A stretch of DNA of 42,903 nucleotides from Actinomycetes bacterium. Its GTDB lineage: Bacteria; Actinomycetota; Acidimicrobiia; Spongiisociales; SHLN01. Under the pieces are notes generated by a model. That model saw nothing but the letters and a program-made list of their open reading frames with translations, did no database searches and was not told where the DNA came from. The position numbers and the translations under genes were made by a program. Numbering within the stretch: position 1 is the first letter of the stretch; every line of letters starts with the position of its first letter. The stretch lies in the NCBI GenBank assembly GCA_024638625.1, contig JAHEJY010000008.1, positions 1-42,903 on the forward strand. The letters are read 5' to 3'. This document shows, piece after piece, positions 27,581 through 36,538 of this stretch.

Positions 27581-28447
27581 ATGCAATTGAGCATCCGTGG
27601 ACCCGTCCACTACAAGGACTACGGCGGCAAGGGACCTCTCATTCTCCTCATCCACGGTATTGCATCGAGTTCAGCATCCTGGCTGGCACTCGGACCGCTG
27701 CTCACTGATTATGGAAGGGTCCTGGCGATCGATCTACCGGGCTTTGGGCGCTCCGCCCTCAAGGGGCGAAGCGCAGACGTAGAAAGCCAGGCTGACCTCG
27801 TCGCTACTTTCATCGACCGGGTAGCGGATCGGCCCGCCGTGATCGTCGGTAGTTCTCTGGGTGGCTTGATCTCTTTTCTGGTGGCAGCGAGATACCCGGA
27901 GACGGTCGAACGGCTTCTCCCACTCACGCCGGCCGTACCCGGTATCCGTCGAAGCCACCTCGGTGCGAAGAATCTCTTCGGGTTCATGATTCCGACCATT
28001 CCCGGCCTTGGCTCGGCGATCATGAAGTGGGGGAGTTCCAACGTCAGCGCGGAAACCCACGTCGAGTATGCATTGGCGCACGTCACACACGATCCGGACG
28101 GTATCGCTCCCGAAGTGAGAGCCGCCATCGTCAAGGCGACGACCCGCTGGCTGGCCGGTCCCGATTATTCGTCTGCATATATCAGCTCTATGAAGTCGCT
28201 CTACCCTTTTGTGCTCCAGAGCAGGTTCTTTGATGATGAGATACGGGCCATCGGGGCCCCAACCCACATCATTGGTGGTCGCAAGGATCCCGTGGTGTCG
28301 CATAGGAATCTCGAACGGGTGATTGCGGTTCGCCCAGACTGGGAACTCACCCTCCTCGATGACGTGGGCCACGCTCCCCACATCGAAGAACCCGACTGGT
28401 TGGCCGACATCATGCTCGAATGGCTTCGGGCTCCGGCCAACGCGTGA
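27581..28447 (+). CDS. Alpha/beta fold hydrolase
   Basis: LIHGIASSSASWLALGPLL; AIDLPGFGRSALKG; VIVGSSLGGLISFLVAARYPE; DDVGHAPHIEEPDW. Confidence 0.92.
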   Translation: MQLSIRGPVHYKDYGGKGPLILLIHGIASSSASWLALGPLLTDYGRVLAIDLPGFGRSALKGRSADVESQADLVATFIDRVADRPAVIVGSSLGGLISFLVAARYPETVERLLPLTPAVPGIRRSHLGAKNLFGFMIPTIPGLGSAIMKWGSSNVSAETHVEYALAHVTHDPDGIAPEVRAAIVKATTRWLAGPDYSSAYISSMKSLYPFVLQSRFFDDEIRAIGAPTHIIGGRKDPVVSHRNLERVIAVRPDWELTLLDDVGHAPHIEEPDWLADIMLEWLRAPANA

Positions 28448-28465
28448 AGAGCCACTGTCTCTCCT

Positions 28466-29551
28466 GTGGACGATGAGGGGGAACAACCAGCGAGCGCGAT
28501 CCGCGGCCCCATCGAAGTCGTCACCTGTCACGCCGGGGGTGAGGTTGGCGACGTAATCATTGGCGGAGTCGAGCCCCCGCCCGGATCAACCATCTGGGAG
28601 CAGGCAAGATGGATCGCCGCCGATGGCCGGCTGCGCGATTTCGTTTTGAACGAACCAAGAGGCGGCGTGTTTCGGCATGTCAATCTCCTGGTCCCAGCCA
28701 TGCATCCTGATGCCGCCATGGGATTCATCATCATGGAGCCCGAGCACACACCTCCCATGTCCGGCTCAAACGCAATGTGTGTCGCCACCGTGCTGTTGAA
28801 TACCGGGATCGTCGAAATGGTCGAGCCAGAAACCCGGCTCGTGCTCGAAGCCCCCGGCGGTCTGATCGCCATTGTCGCGCGGTGTGGTGATGGAAAGGTT
28901 CAAAGCGTTACGATCGAGAATGTTCCGAGCTTCGCTGTCCAACTCGATGCGCAGCTAGAAGTAGATGGTTTCGGCACTATCACTGTCGACACCGCTTATG
29001 GCGGCGACAGCTTCGTGCTGGTCGATGCCACCGGGATGGGCTTCGACGTGGTCCCCGACGAGGCTCGTGAACTGGCCGAAGTCGGGATGAGGATCACAGA
29101 TGCGGCCAACGAGCAACTGACGTTCCATCATCCGGAGAACCCCGACTGGTCGCACTTTTCGTTTTCTCTCCTGGCAACCCCCCATGCTTTCGACGAAACC
29201 CAGGGCGCGTTCGTGATGCGGAATACGTGCGTGATCGATCCGGGGAAGCTCGATCGTTCACCCACGGGAACCGGGCTCTCGGCCCGAATGGCAGCGCTAC
29301 GGGCCCGGGGAGAAATGCAGGTCGGTGACACCCTGCGCATGTCATCAATCATCGACTCGGTGTTCGTCGGCACGATCAATCGCGACACGACCGTGGGCCA
29401 CACTGCCGCCATCGTGCCATCCGTCTCGGGCCGGGCTTGGATCACAGGAACCGCCCGGTACACCCTCGATCCGTCAGATCCATGGCCCCGCGGATACCGG
29501 CTGGCCGACACCTGGCCGACGCATGCTGTCAGATCCCGCTCATTCGAATAG
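28466..29551 (+). CDS. Proline racemase / hydroxyproline epimerase-dehydratase superfamily protein with Ser/Thr at the two catalytic positions
   Basis: [23 protein letters not shown] (28751-28780) and [17 protein letters not shown] (29249-29300) align with the MCGH and SPCGTGTSA active-site motifs. Confidence 0.9.
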   Translation: MDDEGEQPASAIRGPIEVVTCHAGGEVGDVIIGGVEPPPGSTIWEQARWIAADGRLRDFVLNEPRGGVFRHVNLLVPAMHPDAAMGFIIMEPEHTPPMSGSNAMCVATVLLNTGIVEMVEPETRLVLEAPGGLIAIVARCGDGKVQSVTIENVPSFAVQLDAQLEVDGFGTITVDTAYGGDSFVLVDATGMGFDVVPDEARELAEVGMRITDAANEQLTFHHPENPDWSHFSFSLLATPHAFDETQGAFVMRNTCVIDPGKLDRSPTGTGLSARMAALRARGEMQVGDTLRMSSIIDSVFVGTINRDTTVGHTAAIVPSVSGRAWITGTARYTLDPSDPWPRGYRLADTWPTHAVRSRSFE

Positions 29552-30383
29552 GCGCGAGTGCGAGCAAGCGTGCGTGGATGTACTCATGGATCACGGCGTG
29601 GACAAAAAGGTCCCTGGGAACGTCACGATTGGTGCGGATCAAGGGATTGAACCCGGGCGGACTCCAGCTCCGGAAGAGGCTGTCCCCCGTCAACTCGGCA
29701 AGGATCGAGAGGATTGATTCGTCTAACTGCAGAGAATGCACCGCTCTCCGGTACTCACCCGACGTGGTCAAGAATGCGAACGCGATATTCATGAAACAAA
29801 GGCCGGTTTCCAGGTCGAGCTGCACCCAGCGACGGCGCTGATCGACAGAGATGTCGCCTACTGCCAACATGGAATAATCGAGCGGGGTAGTCCGGTCGCC
29901 GGGAGGCACCAGAGGAGCGCCGGCCAGCCCGGCCAGAATCTCGTAGAGGTTGAGGTCGTGAACGATGACCGCGTTCTCCTGGAGATCATCGAAGTCGCCC
30001 GGCCGCAAACCGGGCTCGGCCAAGCCGGTGTTCCGGGCGATGAAAGCGAGGATGTTGGTCTCGATGACAAAATGCCGGAGCAGCAGCGAACCGCCCTCGG
30101 CCGAGACAAACCGCGACAAGAACCAGATCCCAAGCCGGTCGAGGAGATTGTGATTGGACCATCCCACGGGCGACAATCGTTTTATCACGAGCACGAGCAC
30201 GACCACCACCCGGCTGATCATGCGGGCAAACGGGCGAAAATACCGATAGCTCCAACGCCGCTGATCCGCTTCCAACATACCGAGCGCGTCCCGGTCGAAA
30301 TGGAATGTGGGATCGCCTCTCAGGGCATCCCAGATCCCGGGGCCGGGCACATCAATGAATGGGCCCGGCCGGGCGCTAGCCAC
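29529..30383 (-). CDS. Uncharacterised protein with hydrophobic N-terminal segment and C-terminal HExxH motif
   Basis: 284 aa, GTG start overlapping the KASIII-HDO stop by 8 nt; [12 protein letters not shown] (HEYIH at 29574-29588); TM-like [14 protein letters not shown]. Confidence 0.8.
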   Translation of the reverse strand: MASARPGPFIDVPGPGIWDALRGDPTFHFDRDALGMLEADQRRWSYRYFRPFARMISRVVVVLVLVIKRLSPVGWSNHNLLDRLGIWFLSRFVSAEGGSLLLRHFVIETNILAFIARNTGLAEPGLRPGDFDDLQENAVIVHDLNLYEILAGLAGAPLVPPGDRTTPLDYSMLAVGDISVDQRRRWVQLDLETGLCFMNIAFAFLTTSGEYRRAVHSLQLDESILSILAELTGDSLFRSWSPPGFNPLIRTNRDVPRDLFVHAVIHEYIHARLLALAPIRMSGI

Positions 30384-32229
30384 GGTCGACGTCTTCTAAC
30401 TGCAGGGCGTACAACCGTGCCACAACCGTGGCCGTTTGAACGATCGAACGTGCCACGTCAGCTGTCACGACCGGCGATCGAAGAATCTCGAACATCTTCG
30501 CCGTGTGTTCCTCGTCCGCTCCCCCGTGGTATTCGAGAAAGGAAATCTGATCGCTCGTCAGATCGAGTTGATCTTTGAACAGCCCGGCCCATCGGCTGGC
30601 CTTATTGGCGCCGAGACCCTCGATGATGTACATCGCTCCCAGCAGATCGAGCGGGTTCTCCCGACTCGCCTGATTGAACATAAAAGCCGATAGTGCCTCG
30701 GAACCAGGATTCTTGCGGGCCGTCAGGATGTCTTCGATGTCACCGCCGGCCGCAACAAAGTCGCGTTCCAGCATCCGGAAATCTTTTTGCTCCTCGGCTG
30801 CATGGTCGATGAATTCGGCCCGCAAGTCTGTGTGTTCCACCGTCAAATTGGATGCAGCTCTGGTGATCCATCTCGCGCCCTCCATCACCTGCTGTCGGAG
30901 GTTGAGCAACAGATTGCGATAGTCGTCCATGGTCGCTTGCCCGGATTCGATACGACGGACGATCGGCACGTTCGCGAGGTCTTGCTCGAATGCCGCCCAG
31001 ACCAGCGCCAGGTCTTCGAACAGCCTTTGTGACTGCGCTTCTTTCGGCTCCGTTGGACGAGGGGTGGCAGGTGAGCCGGCATCGGCTGTCGAAAACGTCG
31101 TCCGTGGAATGTCGGGCTCGTCGCCATCGACGCATGTGAGGTGGACGAACGACACCGAGAAGCGGCCGGACTCGGGAACCATGAGGAGGACTCGGTCGCC
31201 CGGCCGGAAGCGACCTCCATTGAATGCCTCCTCCAACATCACATAGATGCTGGCCGCGCCGGTATTGCCGCGTTCAGCCAGATTCGTGTACCACTTTTCT
31301 TCGGGAATCATGAGGCCGGCCTCTGTCATCAACCGAACGATGTCTGGTCGGAAGTACTCGGAGCTGTAGTGGATCAATAGATGGTCGATCGCACCTGGAT
31401 CGATGCGACCATCACGGACCAATCCGACGTACTCCTCGACACCGACCGCCACGATCGCGCTGAGAATCGAGGTGTCCTGCCGCAGATTCAACATTCCGTC
31501 GGCATGGGCTCCCGCCGGTGTTGGTTGATCCTGCCACGTCGATCCGGCCAGAACCTGATCGCCGGCATTCACGCCCGCATACATGCAGACATCGAATCGG
31601 TCGGCGTGAGAAACCAGATAGCTCCAATCGAGCCGCAACGACAATCCTGTCGCCCGAGGTCGACCCTCTATGACGACTGCACCTGCACCATCCGACAACA
31701 TCCACCGCAGAAACTCTGCATCAAATCCCGCATGGGATCCGAAGCGGTGGGCCCGCAACGTGCGGCTGACCATCTCTGATCCAACGGCTACCCCAACGGC
31801 ATGGCGTCCCAGCCGGACAGCGTCCTCAACCGCCTGCAACGCGGCGATTCCGGAACAACACACGCCGCCCGCCGACAGGATCTGTTTCGGACCGCCGCCA
31901 AGCCTGCCGTGGACCATCGACGCAAAGCCTGGAACCGGTAGGTCACCCTGAGAAGTGCCGGTGGCCAGCAATCCGACCTCTTCAACGCTTTGGGCGGCAT
32001 TGCGAAGCGCGGCCCGGATGGCCAACTCGGCCAACTCTTCGTTGAGCATCGTGGACTGGCCTTGCCGGTCGAGAGCATAGTGCCGTTTCTCGATACCATT
32101 GGCCGCCAACATCTTTTGCCGGAGCCGGTCAGAGGACCCGGGGATCGTCCCGATGAAACGCTCCAGCTCGTCATTGCCGATCGGGGCGCCAGGGAGATAG
32201 GAACCGACTCCGGTGATGAACGCATCCAT
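30376..32229 (-). CDS. Fusion: ketoacyl-ACP synthase III-like domain (about aa 1-365) + heme-oxygenase-like diiron / iron-containing redox enzyme domain (about aa 400-617)
   Basis: KASIII: GGVCCSGIAALQ (Cys125), LLIHYSSEYF (His287), ERGNTGAASIYV (Asn322). C-terminal: LLGAMYIIEGLGANKASRW, FIDHAAEEQKDF, FLEYHGGADEEHTAKMF (HxxxDxxH). Confidence 0.88.
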   Translation of the reverse strand: MDAFITGVGSYLPGAPIGNDELERFIGTIPGSSDRLRQKMLAANGIEKRHYALDRQGQSTMLNEELAELAIRAALRNAAQSVEEVGLLATGTSQGDLPVPGFASMVHGRLGGGPKQILSAGGVCCSGIAALQAVEDAVRLGRHAVGVAVGSEMVSRTLRAHRFGSHAGFDAEFLRWMLSDGAGAVVIEGRPRATGLSLRLDWSYLVSHADRFDVCMYAGVNAGDQVLAGSTWQDQPTPAGAHADGMLNLRQDTSILSAIVAVGVEEYVGLVRDGRIDPGAIDHLLIHYSSEYFRPDIVRLMTEAGLMIPEEKWYTNLAERGNTGAASIYVMLEEAFNGGRFRPGDRVLLMVPESGRFSVSFVHLTCVDGDEPDIPRTTFSTADAGSPATPRPTEPKEAQSQRLFEDLALVWAAFEQDLANVPIVRRIESGQATMDDYRNLLLNLRQQVMEGARWITRAASNLTVEHTDLRAEFIDHAAEEQKDFRMLERDFVAAGGDIEDILTARKNPGSEALSAFMFNQASRENPLDLLGAMYIIEGLGANKASRWAGLFKDQLDLTSDQISFLEYHGGADEEHTAKMFEILRSPVVTADVARSIVQTATVVARLYALQLEDVDRG

Positions 32230-32290
32230 CGCTTTTCCTTTCCAACAACCGGTAGGTCATTGGTACCCAGGATCGGCGTACGGGCGCGAT

Positions 32291-32337
32291 TGCACCATCG
32301 GGGAACACCCGGATTCAACGGTGGGGCGGATGGTGCA
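32291..32337. promoter_or_regulatory. Inverted repeat TGCACCATC-N29-GATGGTGCA in leader of the KASIII-HDO gene
   Basis: Perfect 9-bp arms with nested CACC/GGTG; lies in the 131-nt gap upstream of the 32229 start. Confidence 0.5.
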
Positions 32338-32360
32338 TTCTGCAGCGGCGCGGCCCGGAC

Positions 32361-32963
32361 TCAGCGTTCGAACGTGTCATCCAGAATCTGGCGCAACTTT
32401 CGTTCGCCGGCCCCACCGGCAAACCACCACAAACCCATGCCGAGCGTCAACGCCGTGAGCACCGCCAGCGAAATGGCGTAACCGGCGGTCCAGCCCGCAC
32501 CCGCCTCATTGAGGACGTCTCTTCCAAGAGCGATCCCGGCAACGTAGGTGAGAACCCCGATCGAGGTATAGAAGAACGTCATGAACCCGAACCAGGTTGG
32601 GGCTCGATCGATCGGAATCGTGACGACCTTCGTCGTGTCGAGGGGAAACAGATATGCCTCTTCGAGCTTGTGCGCCACCAACACGTCGCGACCGATTTCA
32701 CGATTGATGAACCGCTCGAGAGAATGGGCATACTGCCTCGCAAAAATGAGATAGGAAGCGTCGAAAGCGGTCTGAGCCGCGCCGATCAGAGCGACGAACG
32801 GAATGGCCAGAAATGCCGCCTCGATCTGCCAGAAGCCGAAGCCGAATAACACGAGGCCGACCACCGTGGTACGGAATATGTCCGTGAAGAACTGCTTGTG
32901 ATAGAGAGCGGTCATGCCCCGCATACGCCCTAGCTGTTGGGCGGCCACGTCGAGCGGATTCAT
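32361..32963 (-). CDS. Hypothetical multi-pass membrane protein
   Basis: About 4 TM segments (TTVVGLVLFGFGFWQI, AAFLAIPFVALIGAA, FYTSIGVLTYVAGIALG, AISLAVLTALTLGMGLWWFAGG); ATG 32963 overlaps the WD40 stop (ATGA). Confidence 0.75.
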   Translation of the reverse strand: MNPLDVAAQQLGRMRGMTALYHKQFFTDIFRTTVVGLVLFGFGFWQIEAAFLAIPFVALIGAAQTAFDASYLIFARQYAHSLERFINREIGRDVLVAHKLEEAYLFPLDTTKVVTIPIDRAPTWFGFMTFFYTSIGVLTYVAGIALGRDVLNEAGAGWTAGYAISLAVLTALTLGMGLWWFAGGAGERKLRQILDDTFER

Positions 32964-33814
32964 CGGAAATCGGTCGGCCAGAGACGCAGCGTACCATCGG
33001 TGCAGACCGCACCCAGGCGGGAACCATCGGGGGAGTACTCCATCGCGTACACGTCGCCGCCGCCAACTTCGCGAGTTCCGACTATCGACCCGTTCCGATT
33101 GAGGGTGACGATGCTTCCTTCGCTCGCCACGGCCATAATGGATCCGCCAGGAGCGACTGCCAGTGGTCCGAACCCACCGACGGGAACCGCCTCCTCTAGT
33201 GTCCATGACCCGGTATCCCAGATTCTGATCACACCTTCGGCACCCAGCGTGAACAGCTGCAGCCCAGAGGTCGAGAACGCAACCGAACCAACTGCTCGTT
33301 CATGACCCTGCAGCCGCTTCGGAGTCCCCTTGATGAGGTCGAACACGAGGATTTCTCCGCCGTGCCCGGCGGCTGCCAGCATGGTGCCGTCAGCCGAAAG
33401 GTCGACCGTGGTCATGCGACCACCGAGACCCTCGACCTTGACCGATTTTCCCGGCTCGGTGAACACGAGTACGGTTCCATCGTCGGAGGCCGTGACGATT
33501 GGGCTTCCATCGGCGTGGGCAGCCACAGCACCGACCCGATCACTGTGTCCGAAGAGCTCAAAGCGGAGATCCAAATCCGGCAGGGCCCAAACCCGAACCT
33601 CCGAGTTACTCGATACCGTGACAACTTCGCGGCCAAGGGATGTGAACGCCGCTCCGTTTATCGCCGCCTGATGGGCGCGAACTTCAACGACCTTGTTGCC
33701 CGTCCCCGGATCCCACAGTCTCAGGTACCCATCCATGCCGGCGGTTGCGACGCGCGACGAATCCGGTGACCAGTCGATGGCGGCCGCAAAACCGCTGTGT
33801 GCCTCAACGATCAC
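32960..33814 (-). CDS. WD40-repeat beta-propeller protein (about 7 blades)
   Basis: Repeated ...SPDSSRVATAGMDGYLRLWD / GHSDRVGAVAAHADGSPIVTASDDGTVLVF / GHERAVGSVAFSTSGLQLFTLGAEGVIRIWD / YSPDGSRLGAVCTDGTLRLW. Confidence 0.92.
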   Translation of the reverse strand: MIVEAHSGFAAAIDWSPDSSRVATAGMDGYLRLWDPGTGNKVVEVRAHQAAINGAAFTSLGREVVTVSSNSEVRVWALPDLDLRFELFGHSDRVGAVAAHADGSPIVTASDDGTVLVFTEPGKSVKVEGLGGRMTTVDLSADGTMLAAAGHGGEILVFDLIKGTPKRLQGHERAVGSVAFSTSGLQLFTLGAEGVIRIWDTGSWTLEEAVPVGGFGPLAVAPGGSIMAVASEGSIVTLNRNGSIVGTREVGGGDVYAMEYSPDGSRLGAVCTDGTLRLWPTDFR

Positions 33815-33826
33815 AGCCGCGGTCCA

Positions 33827-34681
33827 TCACGATTCCTCCAGGAACGCATCGTCCAGGAATATATCGGTTTGTAGTTTTGCATTCGGGCCGAACTGGTACT
33901 GCCCAAAATCGACCACACCTTCTTCTCGCAGAACGTCTTCGTCAATGAAGAAATTACCCGTGGTATCTGCTGCGTCCCGCGTGAAAATAGCGTGGGCGGC
34001 GTCGGCGACGATTGAGGGACGCCGGGTCATCGACATGGCAGCATCTCCGCCGAGAAGATTCTGAACGGCCGCAGTGGCAATCGTGGTCCTCGGCCAAAGA
34101 CTGTTGACCCCCACGCCATCGGCACGAAACTCCTCCGCCATTCCGAGCGTGCACATGCTCATCCCATACTTGGCGATCGTATAGGCGACATGGCTTCTGA
34201 ACCAGGCCGGGTTCAAGTTCAGTGGTGGAGACATGGTCAAGATATGGGGGTTTGCGGATTCTTTCAGGAACGGCAAGCAGGCCTTCGACACGACGAACGT
34301 GCCGCGCGTGTTGATATCTTGCATGAGGTCGTATCGTTTCATATCGAGGTCGAGCGTGCCCGAGAGGTTTATCGCCGAAGCATTGTTGACGAGAATGTCG
34401 ATGCCACCGAACTGCTCGACGGTCTGTCTGACGGCACTCACGACAATTTCATCGTCGCGAATATCACCGACCAGCGGAAGTGCAGAACCACCGGCTTCTT
34501 CGATATCGGCTGCTGCCGTGTAAACGGTGCCCTCCAGGCGGGGATGAGGTTCAGCCGTCTTGGCAACGAAAGCCACATTGACCCCGTCCTGCGCCGCCCG
34601 AGTAGCGATAGCCAATCCGATGCCGCGACTGGCACCCGTGATGAAGATTGTGGTTTCCGGACTCAGCTTTCGGTCAGTCAT
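33827..34681 (-). CDS. SDR family oxidoreductase (HSDL2-like)
   Basis: TIFITGASRGIGLAIA; DILVNNASAINLSGTLD; SHVAYTIAKYGMSMC; TGNFFIDEDVLREEGV. Confidence 0.92.
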   Translation of the reverse strand: MTDRKLSPETTIFITGASRGIGLAIATRAAQDGVNVAFVAKTAEPHPRLEGTVYTAAADIEEAGGSALPLVGDIRDDEIVVSAVRQTVEQFGGIDILVNNASAINLSGTLDLDMKRYDLMQDINTRGTFVVSKACLPFLKESANPHILTMSPPLNLNPAWFRSHVAYTIAKYGMSMCTLGMAEEFRADGVGVNSLWPRTTIATAAVQNLLGGDAAMSMTRRPSIVADAAHAIFTRDAADTTGNFFIDEDVLREEGVVDFGQYQFGPNAKLQTDIFLDDAFLEES

Positions 34682-35017
34682 TTTTCAACTCCATTTTGTC
34701 ACGTCGACAGCCGATACTTGCTCTATACCTCACGAAGCAGCGAGGATGCGAAAAGAAGGCCTTGACCGAAGCCATCGTTGGCACCAAACTAAGGCACCTG
34801 GACGTGTGGTGGTGTCTTCGATGTGGTGCGCCAGCCAAGTGACTGTCTCGGGCCTGGCATATTTTGGCCGAGCATCCTGGTTTTGGCCTCCCGGTTTTGC
34901 GAAGCCTGGTTTGAGCCTATCGCTCGAGCATATGGATGAGCGATCGGAACCTTTTTGGGGATCCCGACGTCTAAGAAACATAAGGCGACGAACGCGAGCT
35001 GAGCTGGTTATTGACAA

Positions 35018-35122
35018 TTCGGTCGGATCCAGGAATAGATCCGACCGAACATCTGTTCTATTATTGCGTGCATTGAGCCACCGCCGGGATACGCAAGGAG
35101 ATGCGATCCCCGAGAGTGGCGG
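35018..35122 (+). promoter_or_regulatory. Candidate structured 5' leader upstream of sigma factor: 12-bp perfect hairpin then a nested hairpin
   Basis: TTCGGTCGGATC-caggaata-GATCCGACCGAA (35018-35049); CCGCC-GGGAT-a-CGC-AAGGAGAT-GCG-ATCCC-N7-GGCGG (35081-35122). Confidence 0.5.
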
Positions 35123-35246
35123 CACCATGAACGTCGACATGAAAGACGTCGGCTGTGGGACCTGCATCAGGCCCCTGCGGACTAAAGAGCGGATTGATAC
35201 CCGCCGTCGCTGCATGCGACCGTCTTCCGGCGGACCGCATGAGGCG

Positions 35247-35282
35247 CATACGGGTCGCAGAGACCATACGGGTCGCAGAGAC
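35247..35282 (+). repeat. Tandem duplication, 18 bp x 2 (CATACGGGTCGCAGAGAC)
   Basis: Two perfect adjacent copies, 35247-35264 and 35265-35282. Confidence 0.9.
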
Positions 35283-35454
35283 ACTGCGGCCCACAGGAAA
35301 CCCTCAGATTTATCAGTGACACTCAGACCAACCAGCCATCCATACAGCTTTTGGCAACGAACCAATCATCACCAGCAACCAACTACTGAAATACCCGCAC
35401 TAAAGAAAATTTCCAGATAGGTCGAATGATCGGCGTGTCTGGAGAGGAGGCAGA

Positions 35455-36411
35455 ATGGCAGCACCACGAGCGGTGCGTCCAAATCCCGTAATCGATGAAC
35501 GGGGACGACTGACTACCGATCTGGTGAGTCAGTATTTATCCGCGATCGGTGACTATGACCTGTTGACGGCCGACCAGGAAGTCGAGCTGGCCCAGGCCAT
35601 CGAAGCGGGAGACGCCGCACAAAAGCAACTAGACAAACAAAAAGTATCGACTCAACGACGCGAACAACTCAAACGACAGGTGCGGCTCGGCAATCGAGCG
35701 AAGGACACGTTCTTGAATGCGAACCTTCGTCTCGTGGTCTCCAACGCCCGCCGGTATGCAAATGCCAACGGACTGGACTTTCTGGACCTCGTCCAGGAAG
35801 GGAACCTCGGCTTGATCAGGGCCGTAGAAAAGTTCGATTGGCGAAAGGGATTCAAGTTCTCGACCTATGCCACCTGGTGGATTCGTCAAGCGATCACCCG
35901 GGCGATTGCACAGCAATCACGGACAGTTCGGATTCCCGTCCATCTGCACGACACAGTTGGAACCGTTCGTCGCACACAGGCTTCGATGAAGGCAGACCTC
36001 GGCCGCGACCCCACTGCTGAGGAGCTGGCTGAAGAGACCGGCCTCGAACTCGAGAAAGTCAAAATGGCGCTCGAGGTCTCGGACACGGTTTCACTCGACA
36101 CCCCGGTAGGCGAAGACGGCGACGCATTCCTGGGCGATTTCATCCAGGATGCCGCCGCCGAAAATCCGCAGCAAGTTGCCGTGGTTTCGGAGGTCACCGA
36201 TGCACTCATGGGTTCGATCGACAAGCTACCGGAGCGCGAGGCCAAGATCTTGACGCTCCGCTATGGACTGGCCGACGGCCGTCCCTGGCCGCTCAAAGAG
36301 GTCGCAGCCGAGGTCGGACTCACACCCGACCGGGTTCGCCAGCTCGAGCGCAGCTCGATCGCCCGGATCCGTGAGGACACGGACTGGACCGAGGACCCCC
36401 GCAGCAACTAG
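35455..36411 (+). CDS. RNA polymerase sigma-70 family factor (RpoD/primary-like)
   Basis: [102 protein letters not shown] region 4.2. Confidence 0.96.
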   Translation: MAAPRAVRPNPVIDERGRLTTDLVSQYLSAIGDYDLLTADQEVELAQAIEAGDAAQKQLDKQKVSTQRREQLKRQVRLGNRAKDTFLNANLRLVVSNARRYANANGLDFLDLVQEGNLGLIRAVEKFDWRKGFKFSTYATWWIRQAITRAIAQQSRTVRIPVHLHDTVGTVRRTQASMKADLGRDPTAEELAEETGLELEKVKMALEVSDTVSLDTPVGEDGDAFLGDFIQDAAAENPQQVAVVSEVTDALMGSIDKLPEREAKILTLRYGLADGRPWPLKEVAAEVGLTPDRVRQLERSSIARIREDTDWTEDPRSN

Positions 36412-36443
36412 CGCACGCTCGAACACCTGCAACTGATACGAGT

Positions 36444-36476
36444 AAGAAGTGGCAGCCTCGCGGCTGCCACTTCTTT
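36444..36476 (+). terminator. Intrinsic terminator after sigma factor
   Basis: AAGAAGTGGCAGCC-tcgc-GGCTGCCACTTCTT perfect 14-bp stem, T-rich tail (ttcttt). Confidence 0.88.
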
Positions 36477-36538
36477 ATGGTCCCGCCACCAGGGGATGAA
36501 TGCCCGCGTATGCTGGGGAATCGGCCTGAAGGACCCTT

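Noticed and set aside
35247-35282. Start of a CRISPR or VNTR array
   Set aside because: Only two directly adjacent 18-bp copies with no spacers; a simple duplication.
34560-35420. 286-aa plus-strand ORF and 211-aa minus-strand ORF (34730-35365) in the sigma upstream gap
   Set aside because: The plus ORF starts inside the SDR coding region on the opposite strand. Neither has a recognisable domain or plausible composition. Better explained as a leader/intergenic region, with only the 35127-35420 part kept as a weak small-ORF observation.
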